NCBI RefSeq assembly: GCF_036013975.1
Contig: NZ_CP107904.1
Location: forward strand, 5,295,001-5,359,000
Source of the DNA: Kitasatospora sp. NBC_00458
GTDB lineage: Bacteria > Actinomycetota > Actinomycetes > Streptomycetales > Streptomycetaceae
DNA: 64,000 nt
Reading direction: 5' to 3'
Shown: positions 44,620 to 53,835 of the stretch, in pieces
Position numbering within the stretch: the first letter of the stretch is position 1
Layout: each line of letters starts with the position of its first letter
Position numbers and translations under genes: made by a program
The notes under the pieces: generated by a model
Seen by the model: the letters and a program-made list of their open reading frames with translations, nothing else
Databases searched by the model: none
Told to the model about the DNA's origin: nothing

Positions 44620-45906
44620 GTGCCGTCCATCGATGTCGTCGTAGCCCGTGAGATCCTCGACTCGCGTGGCAACCCCACGGTCGAGGTCGAGGTCGGCCTC
44701 GACGACGGCAGCACCGGCCGTGCCGCTGTCCCGTCGGGTGCCTCCACCGGTGCCTTCGAGGCGCTGGAGCTCCGCGACGGCGACAAGAACCGCTACTTCG
44801 GCAAGGGCGTGGAGAAGGCCGTCCTGGCCGTCATCGAGCAGATCGGCCCGGAGCTGGTGGGCTACGACGCCACCGAGCAGCGCCTGATCGACCAGGCCAT
44901 GCTCGACCTGGACGCCACCCCGGACAAGTCCTCGCTGGGCGCCAACGCCATCCTGGGCGTCTCGCTGGCCGTCGCGCACGCCGCCTCCGAGGCCAGCGAC
45001 CTGCCGCTGTTCCGCTACCTGGGCGGCCCGAACGCGCACGTCCTGCCGGTCCCGATGATGAACATCCTCAACGGCGGCTCGCACGCGGACTCCAACGTCG
45101 ACATCCAGGAGTTCATGATCGCCCCGATCGGCGCGGAGTCCTTCTCCGAGGCCGTCCGCTGGGGCGTCGAGGTCTACCACACCCTCAAGGGCGTGCTGAA
45201 GGAGCGCGGCCTCTCCACCGGCCTGGGCGACGAGGGCGGCTTCGCCCCGAACCTGGACTCCAACCGGGAGGCCCTGGACCTCATCGTCGAGGCCATCCAG
45301 AAGGCCGGCTACGTGCCGGGCAAGGACGTCGCGCTGGCGCTGGACGTCGCCTCCTCCGAGTTCTACGAGGACGGCGCCTACCAGTTCGAGGGCAAGGCGC
45401 TCACCTCCGCCGAGCTCATCGAGTACTACGCCGGCCTGGTCGCCGCCTACCCGCTGGTCTCCATCGAGGACCCGCTGGACGAGTCCGACTGGGACGGCTG
45501 GAAGGCCATGACCGACAAGCTGGGCGACAAGGTCCAGATCGTCGGCGACGACCTGTTCGTCACCAACCCGGCCCGCCTGTCCCGCGGCATCGAGACCGGC
45601 ACCGCCAACGCGCTGCTGGTGAAGGTGAACCAGATCGGCTCGCTGACCGAGACCCTGGACGCCGTCGAGCTGGCCCAGCGCAACGGCTACCGCTGCATGA
45701 TGTCGCACCGCTCCGGCGAGACCGAGGACGTCACCATCGCCGACCTGGCCGTCGCGACCAACTGCGGCCAGATCAAGACCGGTGCCCCGGCCCGCTCCGA
45801 GCGCGTCGCCAAGTACAACCAGCTGCTGCGCATCGAGGAGATCCTCGACGACGCCGCCGAGTACGCCGGCCGCGGCGCCTTCCCGCGGTTCAAGTACGAG
45901 GGCTGA
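44620..45906 (+). CDS. eno: Enolase
   Basis: This glycolytic enzyme dehydrates 2-phosphoglycerate to phosphoenolpyruvate. At 428 residues it is full length. Signatures: AREILDSRGNPTVEVEV, SGASTGAFEALELRDGD, PMMNILNGGSHADSNVDIQEFMI, GLGDEGGFAPNL (catalytic Glu), SIEDPLDE (metal), LLVKVNQIGSLTETLD (catalytic Lys) and MMSHRSGETED. The start is GTG at 44620 with AGGAG 7 bases upstream. It heads the conserved eno-divIC-DUF501-ppx array. A hairpin that overlaps a second promoter follows. Confidence 0.98.
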   Translation: MPSIDVVVAREILDSRGNPTVEVEVGLDDGSTGRAAVPSGASTGAFEALELRDGDKNRYFGKGVEKAVLAVIEQIGPELVGYDATEQRLIDQAMLDLDATPDKSSLGANAILGVSLAVAHAASEASDLPLFRYLGGPNAHVLPVPMMNILNGGSHADSNVDIQEFMIAPIGAESFSEAVRWGVEVYHTLKGVLKERGLSTGLGDEGGFAPNLDSNREALDLIVEAIQKAGYVPGKDVALALDVASSEFYEDGAYQFEGKALTSAELIEYYAGLVAAYPLVSIEDPLDESDWDGWKAMTDKLGDKVQIVGDDLFVTNPARLSRGIETGTANALLVKVNQIGSLTETLDAVELAQRNGYRCMMSHRSGETEDVTIADLAVATNCGQIKTGAPARSERVAKYNQLLRIEEILDDAAEYAGRGAFPRFKYEG

Positions 45907-45923
45907 CACACACAGCTCCCGCC

Positions 45924-45966
45924 GGTGCCCCGCCTGTTCACCCCGTAGGGTGGACGGCGGGGCACC
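45924..45966 (+). terminator. Terminator hairpin with a promoter -10 box in its loop
   Basis: GGTGCCCCGCC and GGCGGGGCACC form an 11-bp stem 17 bases after eno. Inside the loop, CACCC/GGGTG can pair again, and the loop carries TAGGGT (45946-45951), a typical -10 hexamer 41 bases before the divIC start. One short element thus looks like both the end of eno and the start of the divIC transcript. Confidence 0.65.
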
Positions 45967-45992
45967 GTCGCGACCAGGAGGGGACACCGGAG

Positions 45993-46520
45993 ATGGCAGG
46001 CTGGAGGATCCCGGGCTTGGCGGCCCGGCCTCGGTTCACGAGCCGGGCGACCGTCCTCGTCCTGGTGCTCTGCTCACTGGTGGCGATCCTGGCGTACCCG
46101 ACCCGGCAGTTCATCTCCCAGCGCTCCGAGATCACCGCGCAGCGGGCCAAGGCCGAGCACGCCCGGCAGCAGGTCGAGCAGCTCCGCCGGGAGAAGGCCC
46201 GCTGGCAGGACCCGGAGTACGTCAAGGTCCAGGCCCGCGCCCGGCTGCACTACGCGATGCCGGGGGAGACCCCGTACATCGCGGTGGACCCGGCCGCCCC
46301 GGGCGGGTCCGGGTCGTCCCTCGGCGCACCGCCGCCCGCGCAGGACCCGGCCGCCGGGCCGGTCAAGACCGGCAGGCCCTGGTACGCCAGCGTCTGGGAC
46401 TCGGTGGACGCCGCCGCCACCGTCGCGGCGGCCCCCGCCCGGGCTCCGGCCGCCGCCTCCGCCCCTCCCTCACCACCCGCCCCCGTCCCCGCCGGAGACA
46501 GCTCCCCCCATGACCACTGA
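45993..46520 (+). CDS. divIC: FtsB/DivIC-family septum formation protein
   Basis: This bitopic divisome protein has 175 residues. A basic N-terminus (WRIPGLAARPRFTSRA) is followed by one transmembrane helix (VLVLVLCSLVAILAYP, about 23-38). A coiled coil follows (RSEITAQRAKAEHARQQVEQLRREKARW), then the family signature DPEYVKVQARARLHYAMPGE. An Ala/Pro-rich tail ends the protein. ATG 45993 has AGGAGGGG upstream. It overlaps the DUF501 gene by 11 bases, so these are co-translated. Confidence 0.93.
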   Translation: MAGWRIPGLAARPRFTSRATVLVLVLCSLVAILAYPTRQFISQRSEITAQRAKAEHARQQVEQLRREKARWQDPEYVKVQARARLHYAMPGETPYIAVDPAAPGGSGSSLGAPPPAQDPAAGPVKTGRPWYASVWDSVDAAATVAAAPARAPAAASAPPSPPAPVPAGDSSPHDH

Positions 46521-47154
46521 GAACCACCCCACCGTCTCCGACGAGGACGTCGCGGCCATCGCCGCGCAGCTCGGCCGGGTCCCGCGCGGCCTGCGCGGCG
46601 TGGCCCACCGCTGCCCCTGCGGCAACCCGGACGTCGTGGAGACCGCTCCCCGGCTGCCGGACGGCACGCCGTTCCCGACGCTGTACTACCTGACCTGCCC
46701 CAAGGCCGCCTCGCTGATCGGCACCCTGGAGGCGGACGGCGTGATGAAGGACCAGACGGCCCGGCTGGCCGAGGACCCGGAGCTGGCCGCCGCGTACCAG
46801 GGGGCGCACGAGGACTACATCGCCCGCCGCGACGCCATCGAGGTGCTGGAGGGCTTCCCGAGCGCCGGCGGCATGCCGGACCGGGTCAAGTGCCTGCACG
46901 TGCTGGTCGGCCACTCGCTGGCGGCCGGCGAGGGCGTCAACCCGCTGGGCGACGAGGCGATCGGCATGCTGGAGGACTGGTGGGCCAAGGGCCCCTGCGT
47001 CTCCGCCGACGAGGTCGCCGAGGCCGGTGCGCGGGTGGCCCGCAACCGGGCCAAGGACCAGGACAACGCGGCCGTGATCGCGGCCAAGGAGCAGAAGGCC
47101 GTCGAGCGGGCCGCCAAGCGGGCCGCCCAGGAGGCCGGGGAGGCCGGGGAATGA
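46510..47154 (+). CDS. DUF501 family protein
   Basis: The 214-residue protein belongs to the conserved actinobacterial DUF501 family. It has LGRVPRGLRGVAHRCPCGNPDVVET, then TPFPTLYYLTCPKAASLIGTLEADG and RVKCLHVLVGHSLAAGEGVNPLGDEA, with a conserved CxC and later Cys residues that may bind metal. The last 40 residues are a Lys/Ala-rich helix. It lies between divIC and ppx, and the ATGA overlap with ppx shows tight coupling. No biochemical function is known to me. Confidence 0.92.
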   Translation: MTTENHPTVSDEDVAAIAAQLGRVPRGLRGVAHRCPCGNPDVVETAPRLPDGTPFPTLYYLTCPKAASLIGTLEADGVMKDQTARLAEDPELAAAYQGAHEDYIARRDAIEVLEGFPSAGGMPDRVKCLHVLVGHSLAAGEGVNPLGDEAIGMLEDWWAKGPCVSADEVAEAGARVARNRAKDQDNAAVIAAKEQKAVERAAKRAAQEAGEAGE

Positions 47155-48092
47155 CCGTCACCAGGGTCGCCGCGATCGACTGCGGCACCAACTCGATCCG
47201 GCTGCTGGTCGCCGACCTCGACCCGGAGACCGGGGCGATCACCGACCTCGACCGGCGGATGGTCATCAACCGGCTCGGCCAGGGCGTCGACCGGACCGGC
47301 CGGCTGCACCCGGACGCGCTGGCCCGCACCTTCGCGGCCTGCCGGGAGTACGCGGAGGTCGTCTCCGGCTTCGGGGTCGGCCCCGAGCGGATCCGCTTCG
47401 TGGCCACCAGCGCATCCCGGGACGCCGAGAACAGCGCCGAGTACATCGAGGGCGTGCGCGACATCCTGGGCGTCGAGCCCGAGGTGGTCAGCGGCGAGGA
47501 GGAGGCCCACCTCTCCTTCGTCGGGGCCACCAAGGAGTTCACCGGCGGTCAGTTCCCGGCGCCGTACCTGGTCTTCGACCTGGGTGGCGGCTCGACCGAG
47601 TTCGTGCTCGGCGACGAGGACGTGCGGGCCGCGCGTTCGGTGGACATCGGCTGCGTCCGGCTGACCGAGCGCCACTTCGGCGGCGCCGAGCTGCCCTCGG
47701 ACGAGCAGGTGGCGGACGCGCGCGCGCACGTCCGGGCCGAGCTGGACCGGGCGGAGGAGGCCGTCCCGCTGACCGGGGCGGCCACCCTGGTCGGCCTGGC
47801 CGGGACGGTCACCACCATCTCGGCGATCGCCCAGGACCTGCCCGGGTACGACTCCGAGGCGATCCACCACTCCCGGATGAGCCGCGACGAGGTGGCCGCG
47901 ATCGCCGACCGGCTGCTGCACGCCACCCACGCGGAGCGGGCGGCGATCCCCTCGATGCACCCGGGCCGGGTGGACGTGATCGCCGCCGGCGCGCTGGAGC
48001 TGCTGGAGATCATGGAGCGGACCGGCGCCGCCGAGGTGGTCGTCAGCGAGCACGACATCCTGGACGGCATCGCCTGGAGCATCGCCTCCTGA
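47151..48092 (+). CDS. ppx: Ppx/GppA exopolyphosphatase-like phosphatase
   Basis: This ASKHA-fold phosphatase cleaves inorganic polyphosphate or pppGpp. The 313-residue product is the short actinobacterial form. It has AAIDCGTNSIRLLVADLD (phosphate 1), RFVATSASRDAEN, the catalytic segment VVSGEEEAHLSFVGA, VFDLGGGSTEFVLG (phosphate 2) and LVGLAGTVTTISAIA. The ATG overlaps the DUF501 stop (ATGA). It is the last gene of the eno array; a long perfect hairpin follows. Confidence 0.95.
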   Translation: MTVTRVAAIDCGTNSIRLLVADLDPETGAITDLDRRMVINRLGQGVDRTGRLHPDALARTFAACREYAEVVSGFGVGPERIRFVATSASRDAENSAEYIEGVRDILGVEPEVVSGEEEAHLSFVGATKEFTGGQFPAPYLVFDLGGGSTEFVLGDEDVRAARSVDIGCVRLTERHFGGAELPSDEQVADARAHVRAELDRAEEAVPLTGAATLVGLAGTVTTISAIAQDLPGYDSEAIHHSRMSRDEVAAIADRLLHATHAERAAIPSMHPGRVDVIAAGALELLEIMERTGAAEVVVSEHDILDGIAWSIAS

Positions 48093-48121
48093 CCGCGCGC
48101 CGCCCGCGGCCTGCTGTTCCA

Positions 48122-48157
48122 CCGGCCCCGGGGCCCCGCCACGGGCCCCGGGGCCGG
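48122..48157 (+). terminator. Hairpin terminator after ppx
   Basis: A perfect 15-bp stem (CCGGCCCCGGGGCCC with its complement) encloses a 6-base loop, 30 bases after the stop. Confidence 0.85.
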
Positions 48158-48186
48158 GGCGCGCCCGGGCCCGTGCGGGAAAGTTC

Positions 48187-48202
48187 GTGAATTTCTTCAC
48201 AT
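48187..48202. promoter_or_regulatory. Rex-like operator, distal
   Basis: CGTGAATTTCTTCACA has the 6-4-6 form of actinobacterial Rex sites (TGTGAA-N4-TTCACA) with one mismatch. It lies about 340 bases before ndh. Confidence 0.4.
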
Positions 48203-48477
48203 GGAGATCCGCCCTTTCGCCGCCCCGAGCGGTCCGGTCCGTCCGATATGTGGGACCGAAGGCCCGTTCGGCATGATGCCCGCTGGATCGCAGGTTCCGT
48301 CGCACCAGAGGTTTGAAAATCGAAACCCCATAGGGGAACCCGGGCCCCATGCGGATCGTTGCTGCTCAGCGGGGCCGTTCGAACGGACGTGCTCGCCGGG
48401 GGGTCCGGTCGGCCATGAGGAGCCGACCCGGGGGTCGATTTGGGGGCGCGAAGTGTAGCACGGGGTGTCCAGGAGCT

Positions 48478-48493
48478 TGTGAGCGGGCTCACG
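48478..48493. promoter_or_regulatory. Rex-like operator next to the ndh promoter
   Basis: TGTGAGCGGGCTCACG is a near-perfect palindrome in the Rex 6-4-6 form. It lies where the -35 region of the ndh promoter should be. Rex senses NADH/NAD and controls respiratory genes, so the target fits; the identity of the regulator is inference. Confidence 0.5.
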
Positions 48494-48515
48494 AAGGCTG
48501 CTCCGAACGGTGCTG

Positions 48516-48521
48516 GATACT
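48516..48521 (+). promoter_or_regulatory. -10 hexamer GATACT (overlapping TACTTT) before ndh
   Basis: GATACT lies 7 bases before ATG 48529; the overlapping TACTTT lies 5 bases before it. Either implies a leaderless or near-leaderless mRNA. Confidence 0.4.
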
Positions 48522-48528
48522 TTCGGAT

Positions 48529-49914
48529 ATGAGCACCACGGAGCGTCCTCGCATCCTCATTGTCGGCGGTGGTTACGTCGGCCTGTATGCCGCGATGCGC
48601 ATCCTCAAGAAGATGCGTTACGGCGAAGCGACCGTCACGGTCGTCGACCCGCGGTCGTACATGACGTACCTGCCTTTCCTCCCCGAGGCGGCCGGCGGCA
48701 ACGTCGCGCCCCGAAACCTCGTCGCGCCGCTGCGCAGCGCCCTCAAGAAGGCGGAGGTGCTCACCGGTGCTGTCACCGGTGTGGACCACGCCCGCAAGGT
48801 CGCCACCATCCAGCCCGCGGCCGGCGACTCGTACGAGCTGCCCTTCGAGTACCTGGTCGTCGCGACCGGCTCGGTCTCCCGCACCTTCCCGATCCCGGGT
48901 CTCGCGGAGCACGGCATCGGCATGAAGACCGTGGAGGAGGCCATCAGCCTCCGCAACCACGTCATGGCGCAGCTGGACAAGGCCGAGTCCACCACGGACG
49001 AGGCGATCCGCCGCAAGGCGCTGACCTTCGTCGTCGTCGGCGGCGGCTTCGCCGGCGTCGAGACGATCGCCGAGATCGAGGACATGGCGCGCGACGCCGC
49101 CAAGATCTACAAGACGGTCGGCCGCGACGACATGCGCTTCATCCTGGTGGAGGCGGCCAACCGCATCCTCCCGGAGATGGGCCCGGACCTCGGTCTGTGG
49201 ACCAAGGAGAAGCTCGAAGAGCGCCAGATCGAGATCTACATCGAGACCTCGATGGACTCCTGCGTCGACCAGCACGTCGTGCTGAAGAACGGCGTCGAGG
49301 CGGACGCCTCCACCATCGTGTGGACCGCCGGCGTGAAGCCGAACCCGGTGCTGTCCGAGTTCGGTCTGCCGCTGGGCCCCCGCGGCCACGTCGACACCGC
49401 GCCGACCCTCCAGGTCCAGGGCTTCGACTACGTCTGGGCCGCCGGCGACAACGCCCAGGTGCCGGACCTCGCCGCCGGCGAGGGCGCCTGGTGCCCGCCG
49501 AACGCGCAGCACGCCGTCCGTCAGGCCGCCGTCCTCGGTGACAACGTCATCTCCGGCATGCGTGGTTTCCCGCAGCAGGAGTACAAGCACAAGAACCTGG
49601 GTGCGGTCGCCGGCCTCGGCCTGCACAAGGGCGTGGCGATCCTCTTCGGCAAGTACAAGCTGAAGGGCCGTCCGGCCTGGTGGTTCCACCGCCTGTACCA
49701 CGGCGCCATGGTCCCCACCATGAACCGCAAGGTGCGCGTCTTCACCGACTGGACCCTGGCCGTGTTCCTGAAGCGCGAGGCCGTCGGCCTGTCGCAGATG
49801 GAGAAGCCGTACGAGGCGTTCCAGGAGGCCGCGGGTCCCGCGCCGAAGCCGGTCGAGGCCGCCAAGCCGGCCGCCGCCCCGGCCGCCGACAAGGAGCTCG
49901 CCAGCAGCAAGTAA
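48529..49914 (+). CDS. ndh: Type II NADH dehydrogenase
   Basis: This membrane-associated, non-proton-pumping flavoenzyme passes electrons from NADH to menaquinone. The 461-residue product has two dinucleotide folds (ILIVGGGYVGLYAAM for FAD and FVVVGGGFAGVETIAEI for NADH). It also has TYLPFLPEAAGG, a C-terminal FAD site (YVWAAGDNAQVPD) and an amphipathic C-terminal region (WWFHRLYHGAMVPTMNRKVRVFTDW) for membrane contact. An Ala/Lys/Pro tail ends the protein. ATG 48529 is selected from the leaderless promoter. Two Rex-like sites upstream suggest redox control. Two hairpins follow. Confidence 0.95.
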   Translation: MSTTERPRILIVGGGYVGLYAAMRILKKMRYGEATVTVVDPRSYMTYLPFLPEAAGGNVAPRNLVAPLRSALKKAEVLTGAVTGVDHARKVATIQPAAGDSYELPFEYLVVATGSVSRTFPIPGLAEHGIGMKTVEEAISLRNHVMAQLDKAESTTDEAIRRKALTFVVVGGGFAGVETIAEIEDMARDAAKIYKTVGRDDMRFILVEAANRILPEMGPDLGLWTKEKLEERQIEIYIETSMDSCVDQHVVLKNGVEADASTIVWTAGVKPNPVLSEFGLPLGPRGHVDTAPTLQVQGFDYVWAAGDNAQVPDLAAGEGAWCPPNAQHAVRQAAVLGDNVISGMRGFPQQEYKHKNLGAVAGLGLHKGVAILFGKYKLKGRPAWWFHRLYHGAMVPTMNRKVRVFTDWTLAVFLKREAVGLSQMEKPYEAFQEAAGPAPKPVEAAKPAAAPAADKELASSK

Positions 49915-49924
49915 GCGACTACGG

Positions 49925-49948
49925 ACCCCGGTGTGGGAGCACCGGGGT
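49925..49948 (+). terminator. Hairpin terminator after ndh
   Basis: A 9-bp perfect stem (ACCCCGGTG with CACCGGGGT) begins 10 bases after the stop. Confidence 0.75.
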
Positions 49949-50044
49949 ATGAGTCGGAGGCCCTCCGCCCGGCAGCGCTGCCGGACCACGACCTCCGTGG
50001 TGCTCAGCCGGCTGTGCGAGTCGGGCGGAGTACGAGAAGTACGA

Positions 50045-50079
50045 GAAGGCCCCCGCCGAACCCTCTGGCGGGGGCCTTC
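50045..50079. terminator. Bidirectional terminator between ndh and the ABC permease
   Basis: A 13-bp perfect stem (GAAGGCCCCCGCC with GGCGGGGGCCTTC) lies between convergent genes. Confidence 0.85.
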
Positions 50080-50116
50080 CCGTGTCGGTGCGGTCGGTAC
50101 CGCGCCCGACCCCGGG

Positions 50117-52675
50117 TCAGTCGGTCTTGATGCTCGCCAGGATGTCCAGCTTGGACGCCCGGCGGGCGGGCCAGAAGGCGGCGACCAGGCCGACCACGCC
50201 CGCCAGCGCCAGGAAGAGCAGCAGCTGGCCGAACGGGAGGACCGTGGTCAGGGTCGGCATGGTGGACTTCAGGGTGCCGTTGATCGCCCAGGCCGTGAAG
50301 GCGCCGAGCAGGACGCCGATGCCGGCGCCGAAGACCGAGATCACCACGGACTCCAGCCGGACCATCCGCTTGATCCCGCCGCGGTCCAGGCCGATCGCCC
50401 GCAGCATGCCGATCTCGCGCTTCCGCTCGAAGACCGACATCGCCAGGGTGTTGATCACCCCGAGGACCGCGACCACCACGGACATCGCCAGCAGGCCGTA
50501 CATCATGTTCAGCGCGAAGGTGATGATCTGGCTGAAGTCGTCGCGGACGTCCTGCTTGGACTTGACCTCGATCACCGGGTTGGAGCCGGTGGCGCTCTTC
50601 AGCGCCTGCCGGAGGCCCTCGCTCTCCCCGTCGGTGCCCTTGACCAGGACGCTCTTCAGGTAGGGCTGCGGATCGCGCTTGAGGACCTCGCTGTTGGACA
50701 CCATGACCTGGCCGAGCATGTCGTCCGCGGCGTAGACGCCGCCGACGGTCAGGGCGCCGGCGTTCGCGCCCCGGACCGTGACGTTGAGCGTCGAGCCGGT
50801 GGTGGCGTTGAACTTCTCGGCGACCTTGTCGTCGATCAGCAGCTGGCCCTTGCCCAGGGCGGCGAGCGAGCCGCTCTTCAGCTGGACCGAGACCAGCTTG
50901 TCGAAGCTGTCCGGGTTGAACCCGGTGATCTCCTTGCTGGTGCCGTTGAGCTCCCAGTAGGCGTTGGTCAGCGGCGAGGAGGCGCTGACCCCGGGGGCCT
51001 TGGCGATCTCGTCCGGGACCTTGTCGGAGAGGTCCATGCGGTTGGCGGCCGAGACCATGAAGTCGGCCTTCATCGCGCTGGTGACGGCCTTGTCGACCGC
51101 GCTGGAGACCGAGGCGCCGATCACGGTGAGCCCGGTGACCAGGGCCAGTCCGATGGTGAGCGCGGCGGCGGTGGCGGCGGTGCGGCGCGGGTTGCGCACC
51201 GCGTTCTGCCGGGCCAGCTTGCCGGGCATGCCGAACAGTCCGCCGAGGACCGGTCCGACCAGGGCGATCACCGGGCGGGAGAGCAGCGGCAGCAGGATGA
51301 AGACGCCGAGGACGGCGAGCAGGGCGCCGACCGCGACCGGCATCCGGCCGTCGGAGTTGCCCTTGGCCGCGCCGAAGGCGACCAGTGCGATGCCGCCGGC
51401 GGCCAGCAGCGAGCCGATCACGTTCCGGACGACCAGCGACTTCTGGGAGGCGGGCTGGTCGCCGCTGCTCATCGCGGCCACCGGGGCGATCCGGGAGGCG
51501 CGCAGGGCGGGCAGCAGCGCGGACAGCACCGTCACCAGGATGCCGACGACCACGGTGACCGCCACGGTCAGCGGCTTGACGACCAGCGAACCGGTCGGCA
51601 TGCCGTCGTCCAGCGCGGCGACGAGGGACTGCAGCCCGGCGCCGATGCCGACGCCGGCGACCAGGCCGGCCACCGCCGACACGGTGCCGATCGCCAGGGC
51701 CTCGACCAGGACGGACCGGGTGACCTGCTTGCGGCTGGCGCCGATCGCGCGGAGCAGTGCCAGCTCCTTGGTGCGCTGGGCGACCAGCATGGTGAAGGTG
51801 TTGGCGATGATGAAGATGCCGACGAAGAGCGAGATCGCGGCGAACGAGAGCAGCATGGAGCGCATGCCCTCGGTGCCGCTGGTGATCATCCGCTCCTCCT
51901 CGGCCTTGAGCTGCTCGCCGGTGCGGACCTCGATCTGCTGGTCGGGCTTGAGCTGCCGGTCGACCTGGGAGAGCAGGGCGTCCTGGGTGGTGCCGGGCTT
52001 GGTGGTGAGCACGATGCTGCTGTAGCGGCCGGGCTCCAGCAGCAGCTGCTGGGCGGTGGCGCGGTCGAACAGGGTGAGCGTGCCGCCGGTGTTCACGACC
52101 GGGTCGTCGGTGGTGAACACGCCGGTGAGCCGGGCCTCGACGACCGGGCCGTTGGAGGCGAAGCGGACGGTGTCGCCGACCTTGTAGCCGGCCTTGTCGG
52201 CGGTCTTCCGGTCGAGGGCGACCTCCTTGGCCGTCCGCGGCCCCTGGCCCTCGGCCATCGGGTAGCGGGCGTCCTTGCCGTCCGGGCCGGGGGTGTAGTT
52301 CGCGCCCTTGGCCGACCAGGCCTCGCCGACCAGGTCGCCCTTCTTGTCGGCGACACCGGTGAAGCCGCTGACCACGCCCCGGGTGGAGGCGGTGCCCGGC
52401 AGCGCGGCGAGCTGCTGGACGGTCGCGTCGGTCAGGGTGACCGGGTTCGCCTCGCTCCGCTCCTTGACGCTGGCCGTGGAACCGGCGGAGTTGTCGACGA
52501 CCTGGACCGACACGTCCGAGTAGCTCTTGGAGTTGCTGTCCCGCATGGCCTTGCCGAAGGTGTCGGAGAAGACCATGGTGCCGGCGACGAAGGCCGTTCC
52601 GAGCATGACGGCGAGCGCGGTCATCAGGAGTCGGCCCTTGTGGGCCAGCACGTTGCGCAGTGCGGTGCGATACAT
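50117..52675 (-). CDS. FtsX-like ABC transporter permease (duplicated MacB-type)
   Basis: The 852-residue permease has two FtsX domains. The first helix begins LRNVLAHKGRLLMTALAVMLGTAFVAGTM, and a large extracytoplasmic domain follows (about 45-250). Three helices with the FtsX signature come next (LSFAAISLFVGIFIIANTFTMLVAQRTKELALLRAIGASRKQV, near 265-320). The second half repeats the plan and ends ALNMMYGLLAMSVVVAVLGVINTLAMSVFERKREIGMLRAIGLDRGG. ATG 52675 lies 53 bases after the ATPase gene. Such pairs export peptides or antibiotics or act in cell-envelope stress; the substrate is unknown. No sensor kinase is adjacent. Confidence 0.95.
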   Translation of the reverse strand: MYRTALRNVLAHKGRLLMTALAVMLGTAFVAGTMVFSDTFGKAMRDSNSKSYSDVSVQVVDNSAGSTASVKERSEANPVTLTDATVQQLAALPGTASTRGVVSGFTGVADKKGDLVGEAWSAKGANYTPGPDGKDARYPMAEGQGPRTAKEVALDRKTADKAGYKVGDTVRFASNGPVVEARLTGVFTTDDPVVNTGGTLTLFDRATAQQLLLEPGRYSSIVLTTKPGTTQDALLSQVDRQLKPDQQIEVRTGEQLKAEEERMITSGTEGMRSMLLSFAAISLFVGIFIIANTFTMLVAQRTKELALLRAIGASRKQVTRSVLVEALAIGTVSAVAGLVAGVGIGAGLQSLVAALDDGMPTGSLVVKPLTVAVTVVVGILVTVLSALLPALRASRIAPVAAMSSGDQPASQKSLVVRNVIGSLLAAGGIALVAFGAAKGNSDGRMPVAVGALLAVLGVFILLPLLSRPVIALVGPVLGGLFGMPGKLARQNAVRNPRRTAATAAALTIGLALVTGLTVIGASVSSAVDKAVTSAMKADFMVSAANRMDLSDKVPDEIAKAPGVSASSPLTNAYWELNGTSKEITGFNPDSFDKLVSVQLKSGSLAALGKGQLLIDDKVAEKFNATTGSTLNVTVRGANAGALTVGGVYAADDMLGQVMVSNSEVLKRDPQPYLKSVLVKGTDGESEGLRQALKSATGSNPVIEVKSKQDVRDDFSQIITFALNMMYGLLAMSVVVAVLGVINTLAMSVFERKREIGMLRAIGLDRGGIKRMVRLESVVISVFGAGIGVLLGAFTAWAINGTLKSTMPTLTTVLPFGQLLLFLALAGVVGLVAAFWPARRASKLDILASIKTD

Positions 52676-52728
52676 GGGGTGTCCCGGGTGTCCTGGGTCT
52701 GGGAGGGGGGCGGTCGGCTGTCCGGTCG

Positions 52729-53502
52729 TCAGCTGGTGCGGCCCTTGGCGTCGAAGCGGCGCATGCGGTCCAGGACGGTGTCGGCGGTGGGCTGGTGGAG
52801 CTCGTCGACGATGCGGCCGTCGGCGAGGAAGACGACGCGGTCGGCGTAGGCGGCGGCGACGGGGTCGTGGGTCACCATGACGACGGTCTGGCCGAGCTCG
52901 CGGACGGAGTTGCGCAGGAAGGAGAGGATCTCGGCGCCGGAGCGGGAGTCGAGGTTGCCGGTGGGCTCGTCGGCGAAGACGATGTCGGGCTTGCTCGCGA
53001 GGGCGCGGGCGCAGGCGACGCGCTGCTGCTGGCCGCCGGAGAGCTGGCTGGGGCGGTGGGAGAGGCGGCCGGAGAGGCCGACGGTGTCCACGACGCGGTC
53101 CAGCCACTGCTTGTCGGCCTTGCGGCCGGCGATGTCCATCGGGAGGGTGATGTTCTCCAGGGCGGTCAGGGTGGGGAGCAGGTTGAAGGCCTGGAAGATG
53201 AAGCCGATGTGGTCGCGGCGCAGCTGGGTGAGCTGCTTGTCCTTGAGGCCGACGAGTTCGGTGTCGCCGATGGTGGAGGAGCCGGAGGAGACGGTGTCGA
53301 GGCCGGCCATGCAGTGCATGAGGGTCGACTTGCCGGAGCCGGAGGGGCCCATGATGGCGGTGAACTCGCCCTGCGGGAAGGTGACGCTGACGTTGTCCAG
53401 GGCGACGACGCGGGTCTCGCCCTCCCCGTAGACCTTGTTGAGGCCGGTGGCGCGGGCGGCCGCCCGGCCGGTGCGGACGGCGGTCGCGGTCGACGTGGTC
53501 AC
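52729..53502 (-). CDS. ABC transporter ATP-binding protein (MacB/LolD type)
   Basis: The 257-residue ATPase shows Walker A GPSGSGKST, Q-loop FIFQAFNLLPTLTALENI, signature LSGGQQQRVA, Walker B IVFADEPTGNLDS and H-loop VMVTHDPVAAAYADRV. It belongs to the LolD/MacB subfamily that works with FtsX-like permeases and acts by transmembrane coupling. The start is GTG at 53502 with AAGGAG 6 bases upstream. It is the first gene of the two-gene operon, divergent from bldA. Confidence 0.96.
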   Translation of the reverse strand: MTTSTATAVRTGRAAARATGLNKVYGEGETRVVALDNVSVTFPQGEFTAIMGPSGSGKSTLMHCMAGLDTVSSGSSTIGDTELVGLKDKQLTQLRRDHIGFIFQAFNLLPTLTALENITLPMDIAGRKADKQWLDRVVDTVGLSGRLSHRPSQLSGGQQQRVACARALASKPDIVFADEPTGNLDSRSGAEILSFLRNSVRELGQTVVMVTHDPVAAAYADRVVFLADGRIVDELHQPTADTVLDRMRRFDAKGRTS

Positions 53503-53835
53503 GGGGTGCTCCTTGTGGTCGTGGGCAGGACGGGTCCGGACGCTGCCGGGAATCCGCTGGCCGGCCGGGCCCCCTCCCGGGGGACTTCCGGCCGTACCTC
53601 CATGCTCGACCCCGTGATCATGGTTCCTCGTCGCTCCGCCGGACGGTTGGCCTGACCACCGCTGGGCGTACGCCCGGCCGGCGCCCTCCTCCTGCGGTAT
53701 GACGCAGACCCTGACCGGAACGCCGGTGGCCGGATCGCACGCCTCGGGTGGCCAGATCACGAACTGTTCGTCAGATGGCAAGGAAACATGACAACTTCCC
53801 TGGCTCGGAACATGCGAAAGGGGAGGCCGGGAGAC

